Shown here: one piece after another, positions 39,608 to 52,424 of the stretch
How the letters are laid out: each line of letters begins with the position of its first letter
Numbering within the stretch: the stretch's first letter is position 1
NCBI GenBank assembly: GCA_035222895.1
Contig: JAVYIG010001592.1
Coordinates: forward strand, 62,001 to 126,000
DNA from: Strongylocentrotus droebachiensis
Lineage: Eukaryota > Echinodermata > Echinoidea > Camarodonta > Strongylocentrotidae
DNA length: 64,000 bases
Direction: 5' to 3'
The notes under the pieces: model-generated
Told to the model about the DNA's origin: nothing
Databases searched by the model: none
The model's input: the letters and a program-made list of their open reading frames with translations, nothing else
Translations under genes and position numbers: made by a program

Positions 39608-42600
39608 TGTTTCACTACCTCCTATCTTTCTATCTGTCTTATCTATGCAAGTTTTTATCTTTCTCCATTTCTCTCATTTTCTCATATTAAAAGGTTGATA
39701 TCTTAGAATGTTCAAAGGTTTATATCCATGCATGAACAACATCCTTCAATATAAGTGTAATGATTATCAATATGTATGTTATTCTCTTATATTTTGTTGT
39801 TTATGAATTATTTTATTATTGTTCTCTGTCGTGTGTATACACATGTGCAAAAAACGTTTGTGTTTGTTTCAAGTAGTAGTAAAACAATTTGTCTGTGACA
39901 AACTACCTGCACTTAAGTTAAACATATTTTTTCTTGATTATTGAACTAGGACAGACATGCTTGTAAAGTGCTGTAATTTCTCCAGGTAGTAATGTTATAG
40001 CATTATTTGATCAGTCATAACATTTCCTAGAATATTTGATTTTATGGCATTTTAATAGTGTCAATATTAAAGGAGGTCAAAATTTCACAGTCACGTTTGT
40101 AAATGCTGGTTTTTCTAGCTTGGCAATTATAAAATTTGAACTCCCGTTTTTTTAAATCTCAAGTGATATTGTCAAGTTTAATAATGCAGCTTTAGTCTCA
40201 TTCATTTATGAATCTATATAGCAATACTTGCTAACTAGTATCAATGAATCGTTGAATTTGTATTCAACAAATCTTGGGTTTCTAGCAAATTTCATGTCTG
40301 TTCACAAGACCATAGGGGTTGAAAGCACTGTGGTATATTAATAATAAATAATATGGAGATTTATATAGCGCTGGTATCCGCCAATAGCGGAGCTGCCAAA
40401 GTAACTAGCTCTCAAGCATTTAATCAGGTACCCATTTACACCTGGGTAGAGAGTGGCAAATGTAGATTAACGTCTTGCCAAAGGACATTAGTGCCGCGGC
40501 GGGACTTAAAACCCGTACCTTGTGATCTGCAGTTCGGTGATCCACTAGACCACAACAACTCTAATGAGGGCTCTTGGCTCTTCACTCTCGTACAAGAGGT
40601 CCTAGGTGAATTCAGTGCCTGAATACCTCCATATTTATGCAACGAGGTGCCAGAATATCATTTTGACAGCAAGGTGCCTGAATATACATGTATCAAAATA
40701 TATAGAAATTAAATTTTTACAATGCTTGTTTGCTTCATTTGCTTGGAACATTTAGAAAGAGAATGAATTGCCCTAATATCCTCACATTACTGTTTCAAGA
40801 TGACCAAATATATGATTTTTTATTCATGCATTTATATGTTTTGATTATAAAATGATATTTTAATAAATGTAATTTTTATGCTCGCTCGCATATTATAGAA
40901 ACAAATGTGTCTGTACGTGCGTAAACATTACACTTAACGAGTACCAGAGTGATGCAAAATGAATCTTCTGTATTGAATTTGGGATTTCTTAAAAGGACTG
41001 GTTGCAATGCTATATAGGTTGAACAGATTAAAGGTATCTTTTGCTTGAGTATTAAAAGCAGAATATGCCTTGTAAAAAGGTCTTGAAAACCGCTGGCATA
41101 ACACTTCGCTGGCACGAACCACCACTACACGTGTAGAAAATTCAATACACGGATAAACGGGGGGGGGGGGGGGGAATCCCCTGTTTGTCAGCACAATAAA
41201 TGGCTGAAATCAATATTTCACAAAAATATCTGTCATCGGTCTAAAAATAAAGTTTAAATTCCGATGCTACTTCAATAAATGATCATTTCCATACACTGTG
41301 CAATTTTGGTCCAATGCCACCAAGTCTCTTCTCTTGTCGTCATGCAGACAATATCATTCATTGCGGTCTGACTTTCCCACAAGCGCGATGGTTTCGTGTG
41401 CAATACCCTTACTACAGTAACAACCTTTCTGAGAAAATCTGAAGGTTGTGCAATGTTTTCCCTGAGAATGTGTGCTGGATTGCTGGTCTTACATGGCTGA
41501 AAAACTGTTTTTGTTTTTGGTTAATTTCATAGCCTTGTACTTGGTACATGCACGGATAAACTAGCCGTTTACATACGGAGGAAATTACACGGTCATTCAC
41601 AGCACTAACTATAACTACTTTATTGCGGTCTTTGTCTTAATTACCGGTAGACTCTGTATACAGGCTGAAATATGTTCACTAGTCCCAGGCCGGCAATATC
41701 ACTATTAGACTATACTGTACATGCTTTTTAAATGTAGGTCAATCAGCTAAATATATTTTGTTTGACTTTTTGTTACTGCTTATGGCTGGTTTGTGTGTAT
41801 CAACCCCTTCCATCCACAGAAGATTTTAAATGTTGTGCAGTGACTTAAAGGGATCGTTTAACAATGTTAAATCTGAGATACACGGTCCTACAGTACATGT
41901 TACCAGTGTCTGTGATATGGTGTAATATTGAAGCCCTAAAAAATCGCGCATCAATATGATCAAGAAGTGCCTCAAAAAAGTAAAAAACTTTGAGTGACTG
42001 GTTTTACCATACTCGTTTTCCCCAATAGACTGCAGTGTTATGAAAATCGTTTGGTGAACGGTTTTCAAAATTTGTAAATTCAATCATTAATATCTTGATA
42101 ATCAGACAGGCGATCAGCTTGTAAAAGTCATGGAGTTCCTGACTGACCTAAAGGTTTATAATTATCATTGCAGCATGAGCTAAATCAAGGATTATTTCTA
42201 AAGGATCTAAGACAAAGTTACCGGATCCCTTTAAGACTAAGAATTATTTTTCTCCCCTTCTTCTTGAACCACCCCCTTGGATGTCACCAGACTGTATTTC
42301 ACTCAGGTTGAACCAAAGTTGCACAAATTCCTGCTTGGAGACCCGTGTTATTTAAGAGTTACCTCGTTTTGATCTTTGATAAAGGCCATGTTATTGAATA
42401 TATGTTTTATATCTTTGTGTTACTATATATCCAGGCTGAAGCAGAACTTCGCAAGGCCCAGGCAGATTTTGATAGACAGTATGAGATAACTACGTTGCTC
42501 CTAGAGGGTATTACTAGTGCACATGTAAGTCAAAATGTAAATTTTAACTTCCCCCCCCCCCCTTCCCCTTCCCCCATCCCTCTAAATTCCCCAAATATCA

Positions 42601-43111
42601 CAGAGATCACATGCACATACAATGTATACTCCAAGATACTGACAAATTGGACTTTGTATGAATAAAAAGTAACTTTGGAGTCATCCTGTAACAATTTGAA
42701 AAGATACCATCTAGTGAGAACCAGAAGTACATTCACACTTGATATTTAAGACAGTGTTAACACCCTACTGGCCCTCAGCAGGATATCATTCATTCTCTCA
42801 TATTCAACTTGATTAAACTTGTAGTATGGTCAGGAATTGATAATACATGTATCTTGACTCATTACAGAGCTTGATTTATTGTGACTAGAAAGAATTACTT
42901 CAATAACTATCCAAGCTATATAGAAAACAATTTTTATATGAAGAGAGAAAAAGGTCTACATGTATTACGGTAATTGTACAGTGAATAATAAACAGAAGGG
43001 ATTATCAAGTGGGGAAGATACTAATTCTGAAATTCAATTGGGACAAAATTACGACTCTTAAATCTAGCCATTTAAATCTTCTGCAACTTGCAACTATCTC
43101 AAGAGCACATT

Positions 43112-43144
<33 letters not shown>

Positions 43145-46100
43145 GGGGGGGGGTGAATTTTTTTTTTTCTTTATGGGAAATTGATTACCGGTAAAGATCA
43201 AATGTCTGTGGCTTTTAACCATTGATGCAGTGAATTACAGATGATATTTGCGCACTCAAGACATTGATTGGAATGTGAAGAGGTATTTACTCATTACGAT
43301 TGATTCTAAATATCCCGGCCCTCTTGACAATCCTGATCTTGTCTAAACAGTCAACTCACTTGGAACGTTTGAAGGACTTTGTGGAAGCCGAGCAGACGTA
43401 CTACGCTCAGTGCAGCCAAACCATGACTGAGCTACAGCAGCAACTTGGAAAGTAAGTCACATGATGCAGAGAGTAGAGTCATCACATAAGAAGGGGGGGG
43501 GGGCAGTGATGGGGATGTATTAATATTTGTTTGATTTTGATTGTTCATGGAACAGGGAGAAAAAAACTGTTGGTTGATTTTTTGTTTGCTTGTTCAAAAT
43601 AAGTTGTAGGCCAATTTTGTCCCATTTGATCCAACAGCATCCCCCCTCCCCCTCCTCTACCCCCAATTCAATATGATCTTTGAATGCTGGTAGTTTTCTG
43701 AAATAGGGGTTCTCTATCTGGAAAACTGCTATCTATAGGAAGGCCTTCAAATAAATTTTAGTCCAATTATTTTTGCTATGGTGATGGATTGGTTGAGTTT
43801 GAGCTGAAGGCAACTGCCTGTATTCAACTTGATTTTTTTCTTCTCTTCTAATGACAAGATATTTGGAACTGACAAAGGTCATAGCTTACAACTGAAAGCT
43901 ATGGTAGTTTTAGTTGGTAATGCTGTGAGGCTCAGCTAGTGGCTTCTAAAAACTAGAGATATATTTTTGTAAACAATGCAAAGGGAATAAAGTGTCTGTA
44001 GTTAATGTTCTCTTATTTTATCATTCTTTTTTTAATTAAATAAAACGGATCCGTCTGTAGGAATTGCATGAGTTACAAGTTACTAACTCTGCTGAATCAG
44101 ATACAATAAAATACCTGTAGATCATAATATTTTCTCTGAATATATTTCTGCTTTCAACTTTTAAAATATATTGCATGGCGGGAATTTTCATTCACTTTGC
44201 TCCTGTTGCCCAACTGCATGAAAATCATATGATGCATGTTCAATGCTTTGCTCTTTAATATCAAAAACACATGCAACCTCATTGTTATTCATGTCTTTCA
44301 ATTTAGTTACAATGATTAATTCTCAATTTTGCATGATTCGTAAATGTAGAAGAAAAAAAAGATGTTTTTTACTATGCAATTTCATTATTTTGTTAAGTAA
44401 GGTGCACTTAAACAAAATGTGGCCTAAGATTGCAAACACTTTATTTAATATGTACTGTCTAGATTCATTAACAGTTTGTACATTTGTAAATTAGTTGACT
44501 ACTGAATTCTCTCTTTCCCATAGGCTCAGTTGGTTGATTGATTGATTGAACTTGTTTATTTATTTTTAAAGCATACATTAAAAATAGCAGCCAAATGCTG
44601 AAACAAATTAACTTTACACAAGATTTAAAAAATGCATTAAAATACAAAACATTGAAAAAAATGGTTTTGAAAAATACAGTAATATGCACAGCAATATACA
44701 AAATAGGAATAATATTGCAAACACACACACAAAATTCAACAAGGAAATGGAAAAAAACAGTGAAATGAAAATAACAGTAGAGATAAAGCTTGAAATAGAA
44801 GAAAGAGGGAGAAATTTAGGTGAAGTAATCAAAATTATTTAACACAGAACGATTGCACATTATATTTACACAGGTATGAGAGTTAAAATAGTAAGGTGTT
44901 CAATATTAAGAAGGTTTGGAGAAATGTTTGGCTATACATGTACACTGACATTTAGAATAGCAACATAATTTCAACCAATGATGAGAGATACTTAATAATT
45001 GAAATACATTGCGACTGATTCTAAATGTTAACGTCTAAATTCTAGTTATTATAGGAACTACCTGGTTTATTAGCCAATGATAAATAATCATGATTAAATG
45101 AGTAAATTCTGTGCATTATTGTACTAATTGGTATTTTGGCATCTGTGGTTTGAATGGCAATGCTAATAATGATAATAAATACATTGGAATTGGTTCTACA
45201 ATTGTAAGTTCTAAATGCCATTATTATTTACTCTTATCATGTATCCCATTTAAGAATGGATTTTCTAACACAGAACAAATTACTTACTACAATATATGTA
45301 TGCCTGTTGTTAGCCGCTTATTTTGAGACGTCTCATCTGTTGTGGGCCATTGGTTCCCATCCCCATAAACCATGTACTGCTTTTTCAATAAATCACAATT
45401 TTTTATATCGTACAAGAGTTCGTCAAATTGGGAACAGCCGATTGTGCCGTGATCTTCTTCATATTGGACATAATTTTGTTTGCATCCAAATTAAAGAGCC
45501 TTGTATGGCTCAGCTTACGTATTATTTTATTATTTTTAGAGTGATTGTTGGATATGAGGCATTTATCTATGAAAACAGAAAAATCATTGACAAATTTTGT
45601 TTGTAATATTTGAATATTCAAGGCATCCATCGTTTTAGAATCATAGCACATTTAACTGATAAAGGATTGAGAATGCGACCTGAACAGTGGGATCTTAACA
45701 TACAAAGAAATACACTTGTAACATGGTTGTATTTCACCCAGACAATACAAAGCGCTCCCCTCAAAGCTAAATCACACATTGCTGAACAATAACAATATTA
45801 ACATTGCAGTGTACAAGTACACTGCTTTACAGTTTAATGACAATGCATGTCTGGTTGCCTGGCTACGCCAATCTCCCTTTGAATAATGAATGTTATGGGA
45901 AATGCATGGTATATTATAAAGAGAATGATGAGTAACGGTCATGTGGTTACATTGTGAGAGATACTGCCTCGAAGCAATCAGGGAAAGGTTGATCATGTGT
46001 TACATGACAACTGATGTACATGTATACTGTGGGGTTTTGGATTGATCAAAATGAAAATAAATTGATTCAATCTTGCTGAAAATCACATGCACGGTACATG

Positions 46101-49100
46101 AAAATTCTCATATGGGACTACACAGACATATGGGATGAAGGTTTGATCCAGGCACGATGCTATTTCTTGTCATATTTCGAATATGAGAGCATTTTGTAAT
46201 ACATTTGTGTAAACTGCTATAAGACAAATGAAAAAGCTCACAAATTATTTATCGCCTCTACTTTAAAATGGAAAATGTAATCCTTGTTGGGAGCATGACT
46301 TGTATATTAAATGGCTTGTATCTATAGCACTGCATAGCATCCCAAATCTATGTTTCTATGTATGCAGCATTCCAGGTTCAATGGGTGGTATCAGACCGCC
46401 CCGCCCTGTCTCGGGTCCCCCACAGGGTGTGGCCACCGCCACGCCCACGCCCACAGCCCCACCCCTCGATGCGATGCTCCCAGAGGATAAGTCTCGACCG
46501 CAGAAAGGGGTCCGGAAAGCCAAAGTTCTTTACGATTACGATGCGGGTGACGATTCCGAACTATCTGTTCTTGCCGATGAGGTATGAATGCCCATTATAG
46601 AGGGAGCCTGTTAGACATCTAACCCTACTAACCCCATCTATGATATAGTGTGTTGAGTTTGTTAGTCCTTATAATACCCTGTCAGTTTATGTCAGTTTGA
46701 AAGAGTGACCCTTCTTCACTTACAAACCATAGATAGTTCTTGGCTTTCTGTCTCATTTTCCCAAGTTTATATTCAGGTAATTCCATGAAAATGTAAAGAG
46801 ACCCGTTCATTAAGATTTAGTAGGTGTTGGAAGAGGGAATGGGAACTCTTATATTGATTATTAAAGTGATAATAAACTACACGTAATACATGTACATGTA
46901 TGTATATGACATGAAAATAAAGTACAGCAAAATATTAAGGGGCCCAATATTTATCGCAATCATAGAGAAACTTGATGCAGGGATTCTGTGTCCCAATAAA
47001 TTGAGGAAAAATAATTATGGTAGGCTGAATGATTATAGAAGCACATTGAGGAAGAAACAACTTCACAGCTTTCGTAGGATTGTGTTTTCCTTATTCGGTC
47101 AAATCCGAACTTCTTGAATTCCCTTCCCCAGAATGCGTTGTTTGCTTTTTCCCCTCCTGATTTGTAATCTACGAAGTACGCATGAGATACTTTGTTGCTG
47201 CAGATCCCATCTATCAAAACTAAAATAACGCTAGGTGATCGAGCATTTGCTTGTGCAGCCCCAAAACTCTGGAATAATTTACCATAGGAAGTCAGGAAAT
47301 CACCATCTATGAATATCTTTAAATCAAAACTGAAAGCACATCCTTTCAAATAGCTGTAAATCTAAGCACATCCGGAGCTCTAGTATCAGAGTAGAATATA
47401 TACGGTAGTTTTCTGCGCTCCATATATGTACTGGTATTATTGTTATTTTATGTTGATGCACATTTACATTTGTGTAATGAAGTTAGGTGGAGGTTGTTTT
47501 TGTTCCAGTTGTTTTGTACATGTACATTGCTTGCTATTTATTGATATTTCCTTCTTTTATTAAAGTTGGTAGCATGTTTTGGTGTTCAAGTGATATAGTA
47601 TTATGTTGACCATTTAATTTTCCCAGTAAATTATCTATTATGAACTTTTGCATTTTTGATTTTTTAATTGTTTTCCTTTGCAGTTGTTTTTTGTGATGTG
47701 TACTGTAGTAGACTTGATACATGTAGCTATTGCCTATTGAAAGATAGGAGGGCTTTAAGTTTATGTTAAATGATATGACTTAATAGCCTTCTGGCTCTCA
47801 ACAGATGATATGAACCTAGTCATAATTTGGGAAGAGAACGATCCACAGATGTAGTGTTGCGTTCACAAGTATTATGTACCATATTTCGTTTTTGTTTGGA
47901 TTTTATGTTCATGTACCAGCTTTGCAATCACGTTATCACCACATGCAGTTACAAATTACATGTCCATGAGCTTGGCACAATCACACACATTTTCAATGAC
48001 TAATTCATACACAATCATGTAAATTTTGATTTTCCCTAGAAATATGTTTTCTTCAATATATTTCGTGATAACACAGTGCATTGCACTTTATACATGTACT
48101 CATTTTAGTAGTGATCATTCATCGCGATCCTTTTCTCACCATGCATGAGTATGATGTTAATTTACACAGTATAATGGGACAACACTTTTCCCATAATTAG
48201 GGACTGGTCCCTAACCCAGTTAGCTATACATTTAACTATGTAACTATGACTATTTATTACTATAACTATAAATATAATTATAATTATTGCTATATAACCC
48301 ATAATTATTAAGAAACTCTTTCTACAACTATAAAACCAGTCTCCTGAAGTTAAATTGAGAGGTCATTGCAATGGAACCAAAAAAATAATTCATGAATGTT
48401 GATTAGCATTAAAATCAAGAAACAACTCAGATGTACATGTATACTGTACAAAACATTTTTCATATAAATTTCAGGAAATAAAGTTTGTGATAAATTATTA
48501 TTGCTATCAAAATTGTATTACTATTGAAATTAGTAATGTGGGACTAGCCAGTTTAGATATCTAGAGCCTTATCAACATTCACATACATTTCTCACTTCAC
48601 ATCTATTTCTTAAACATTGGAAATATGTCTTGATGAAAATTGTATCTCTTTGAAAATATGTATTTAAAAATTAATAGATTGTGGAAAAATAGATGCTCTT
48701 TATTTTATTACATTTTCAGTCTGAAGAATATACCGTGTTCCAGAATTCGAGATAAACCAATTAGGTGAAATCATCCTCGTACGTAGTACCCAGGATGGAA
48801 ATGTAAAGTAAACAACATGTGTGTCTTTAATAATGCGTGCTTCTAAAATGAATAAATGCTACTTTCACTATAGTGCGCAGTCATACATGTATACTGATAA
48901 CATACAAATTGTGTTTAATATATCCTCAATACTGAATACAGTACTGCTTTTATGTGTGTAGTACATGTGTAACTGACATGTGCATGTCATGAAATAGGAA
49001 AATTCTATATGATGTGTATTGTATAACCTCCCCCCCCCAACAAAAAAGAACAACAACAAACAAAGAGTGAGAAAATAAATGGGATGTCACGGGTGTCAAA

Positions 49101-52100
49101 TGAAACAAAGGGATTTAAAGGTAGGTACTATGTCCCATTTGCAGCCAACATCAAATTCTGTAGAACTTTGCAGGAATTATGTCCTATATGTAAAATTTAA
49201 ACATGTCCTAATATTCAAATTATGCAAGGAAACCTGTTTACTTTCTAGACTTCACTGTCAGACACTATTGAGTGACTGACTGACTTCTTTTTTTTCTTTG
49301 GTAATAACATACAGAAAATGAGCTGAAAAGGGTACATGAGCATTTGTCTACATCAATAACCAACTTCTTGTAATGGCCAAAATTAAACTGATTGAATCTT
49401 TGCGCAGCACGAAATGTACAACCATTCGGTACAAGGGTCTGAAATCAGACTATTACTAAATGGATTTCAATTACTAAAGTCGATTCGACAACTAATGGTT
49501 GTGTTTTCCCACTTAAAGACATTTTCAAGCCCTTTCGTTTGGAGGGAAGTTCTAAATTAGTATTATCTTTCAAATGCCATTGGAATTTAACCTTTTCATT
49601 TGTTTGGCCTGTAAATGGGACATAGTACCTTTAACATCATATCTGCCAGTTCATTTCAATCATGTTAACACTTCAAACAGACCACTTCACAAATGTATTC
49701 AGGTATACATGCTTTCACAACAAGATCCTTTTCACCAACTATATCACATCACACGCATTACAGGGTTTTCTGATATTGTCAGCTACTGGGGTTCATCATT
49801 GCTTGTTGCAAGGTCAGACATATCTCTGAAAAGATACAGGGCCACAATAATAATATGTATACTAGAGGCCTGCATTATCTGCATAAGATATAATATATTT
49901 GTGAAGTGGTTTTTCATATTACAGAAACTATTAATATACTAGTCATGCAAGATTTTTTCTTCTACATATTTTTCATGGTAGTACCTAGAATTAATATTCA
50001 TCTTGCGTGTAGTGGTGTGATTAACAAATGTTTTTTTTCTTCCCACCTCCATAAACTACTTATTGCATTGTATAGACACATTACATACACTGTACATGTT
50101 TTGTCTGCTTTAGCCTTGAACTACATGTACCAGTAGTAGATGTAACAAATACAATATTTCAAATCATATCTTTTGATATCCCATGCTTACTGCTCCTATA
50201 TTCTACATGTATTTCACCCTTCAATGTTGACGTTCTAGTTGATCACTAACATCTAGGGACGTCTTTATCATGCAAGAATAACATATTCTTCAGTATTTTT
50301 TTTTCGGGGGGGGGGGGGGTCAACATCCATTGCTTGCTTTTATCACGCAAGAATTTTTATTCTTCAGGATTAAAAAAAAAAAATTGCTATCATTGGAAGC
50401 TTGGTTGACTCTTTTCATTATTATCTAACAATAGGCTTATTGAATGGAGCAAAGGCAAAATGAGGGCTTGGCTTGGCTAGCCTGGAGCAGACAAATATAT
50501 CAATTGTGCAAGTATTTGCAGTACATTCCAAGCCTCTAAAGGGAAATCCAACCTTTATTACAAGTTGCCTTTTAATGTAATGCCACTCTGGCATTTCCAT
50601 TGACATTGAAAATGATGAGACACTCTGAGAGATATGTAGCAAGAAGAAAGCAATTCAATGGACACGTTTTCTCTTTATTACCAATAATTGCCTGCAACTA
50701 TTCCTATTTTGGAGGAATGATTCCTATTTCTGGGCCTTCAAGCTTTTGATTTGAACCCTAGATTCCTCTCTTTTTCTGAAATATTCTGTGTGAAATGTAT
50801 ACAAACTAGACTGTATTCCTAATTTTTGCTGTGAAAGGTTGGCAGGTAACAATATGGTGGAAGTTACAGGAATTTGCTTCAAGGTACCTTCAATAATGAA
50901 ATGTAGTAACACAAAAAGATGCATCCTGAACGCAAGAGGTGTAAGAGTTATTAATGTTTGTGGATTAATAGTTTGTTTGTTTTGGTACATATCTCAATGA
51001 AATTTTAGGTGACGTGAAGCTTAATCAAGAAAATACATGTATTAACCAGCTATGATTTACAAAAAGGCTATATTTAGCATTTGCATCCATGAATGCTTAC
51101 TTTTATAAAATCAAGTCATGACTTTACCATAAAAAGGTATTCTATTTATTTCCATTGCATCAAAAGAGTTCCTGTCATCCTATTAAAAAAATTGGTGTCA
51201 GTGTTTGTCTGTAACTACTTAAAGGCATCGTTTAACAATGTTAAGTCAGAGATGCATGGCCCTACGTGTTATCAGTGTCTGTGATATGGTGTAATATGCG
51301 CTTCAAAATGACCATGAAGTGCCTCAAAAAAGTCAAAACTTTTGAGTGACCAGTTTTACCATACCGGTACTTATTTTCCCAATAGACCGTTAGGAAAACG
51401 CAAAATTTGATTTCGATTTCCAATCATAAATATCTTAATAATCAGACAGGCGATTGGCTTGTAAAAGTCATTAGGTTCCTGACTGACCATAATGGTTTAT
51501 ACCGGTAATTATCATTGTAACATTACCGTAGCTAAATCCAGGATTTTGTTTCAGAATCTGAGACAAAGTTACCCAATCCCTTTTGAGTAAAATATAGCTA
51601 CATGTATTTCACATATACCGATTTGACATACAGTGTGCATATGACAAGTACATGAACATGCCTAGGTTACCACGTATATGCAGCATTTATATACAACATT
51701 TACAGCTGTGTGTCAGTCTAATCCATCTGTTTTTAGATTAAAAAGTTCAGCAAAATCCATGTGATTGATATTGTTGTGTGTTTGTAACAATCCTTTGTGA
51801 TAATCATTCTTCTGCCCATTGAGTGTGTATTTATATCTTTTCCTAACATTTCTGCTTGGGGCTGTGGAGGAAAAAGTAAAAAAAGCAATTGCTGTACTAA
51901 TGTCTCTCTGTCATATGAATATAGCTGTAGGATTTCTTTCAGCTTTATTATATGGCTACAAATATTAAGGATATACCATGTGCCATTATTTATGTGTGTA
52001 GCATGAACAAGATAATTTCCTTTTCTTAATTACTCTAATGTTCCTTCTCTTTATTTGTAACTCACTGCAGACTCAGATATATATTTTTATTTGTTTATCA

Positions 52101-52391
52101 TATTTTGAAGATTGTACATTAAATCGTTTAGAAACTGAAACTGAAACATGTCAACATATATCTGGTGCATTTTTGTGTTAATAGTTTGCTTAGTATTAAA
52201 TTATAATATAATTACAGGATGAAGATTTGTACTAGATATATGTATAATAATTTTTTCTTATAACTTTATTTATTAATCAAACTTATTCTAATTTTGTTTT
52301 TCATCCTGCTGTCTTTATTTTTCTCCTTACTCTTAATTCTCTCATTCTTGATTCTCTCTTTTCTTCTCACTTTCTCATCCCCTCTCTTCCC

Positions 52392-52424
<33 letters not shown>

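Larger units (their letters stand above)
36955..42434. other. Large endophilin intron: microsatellites, short telomeric word, SINE, MITE
   Basis: Holds AGGGTTAGGGTTAGGG at 38031-38046, an ATT microsatellite (about 39258-39290), a (CT)n tract (about 39573-39605), the SINE at 40338, a G tract at 41159-41174 and the MITE at 41844. No further exon with good splice sites and protein similarity was found. Confidence 0.6.
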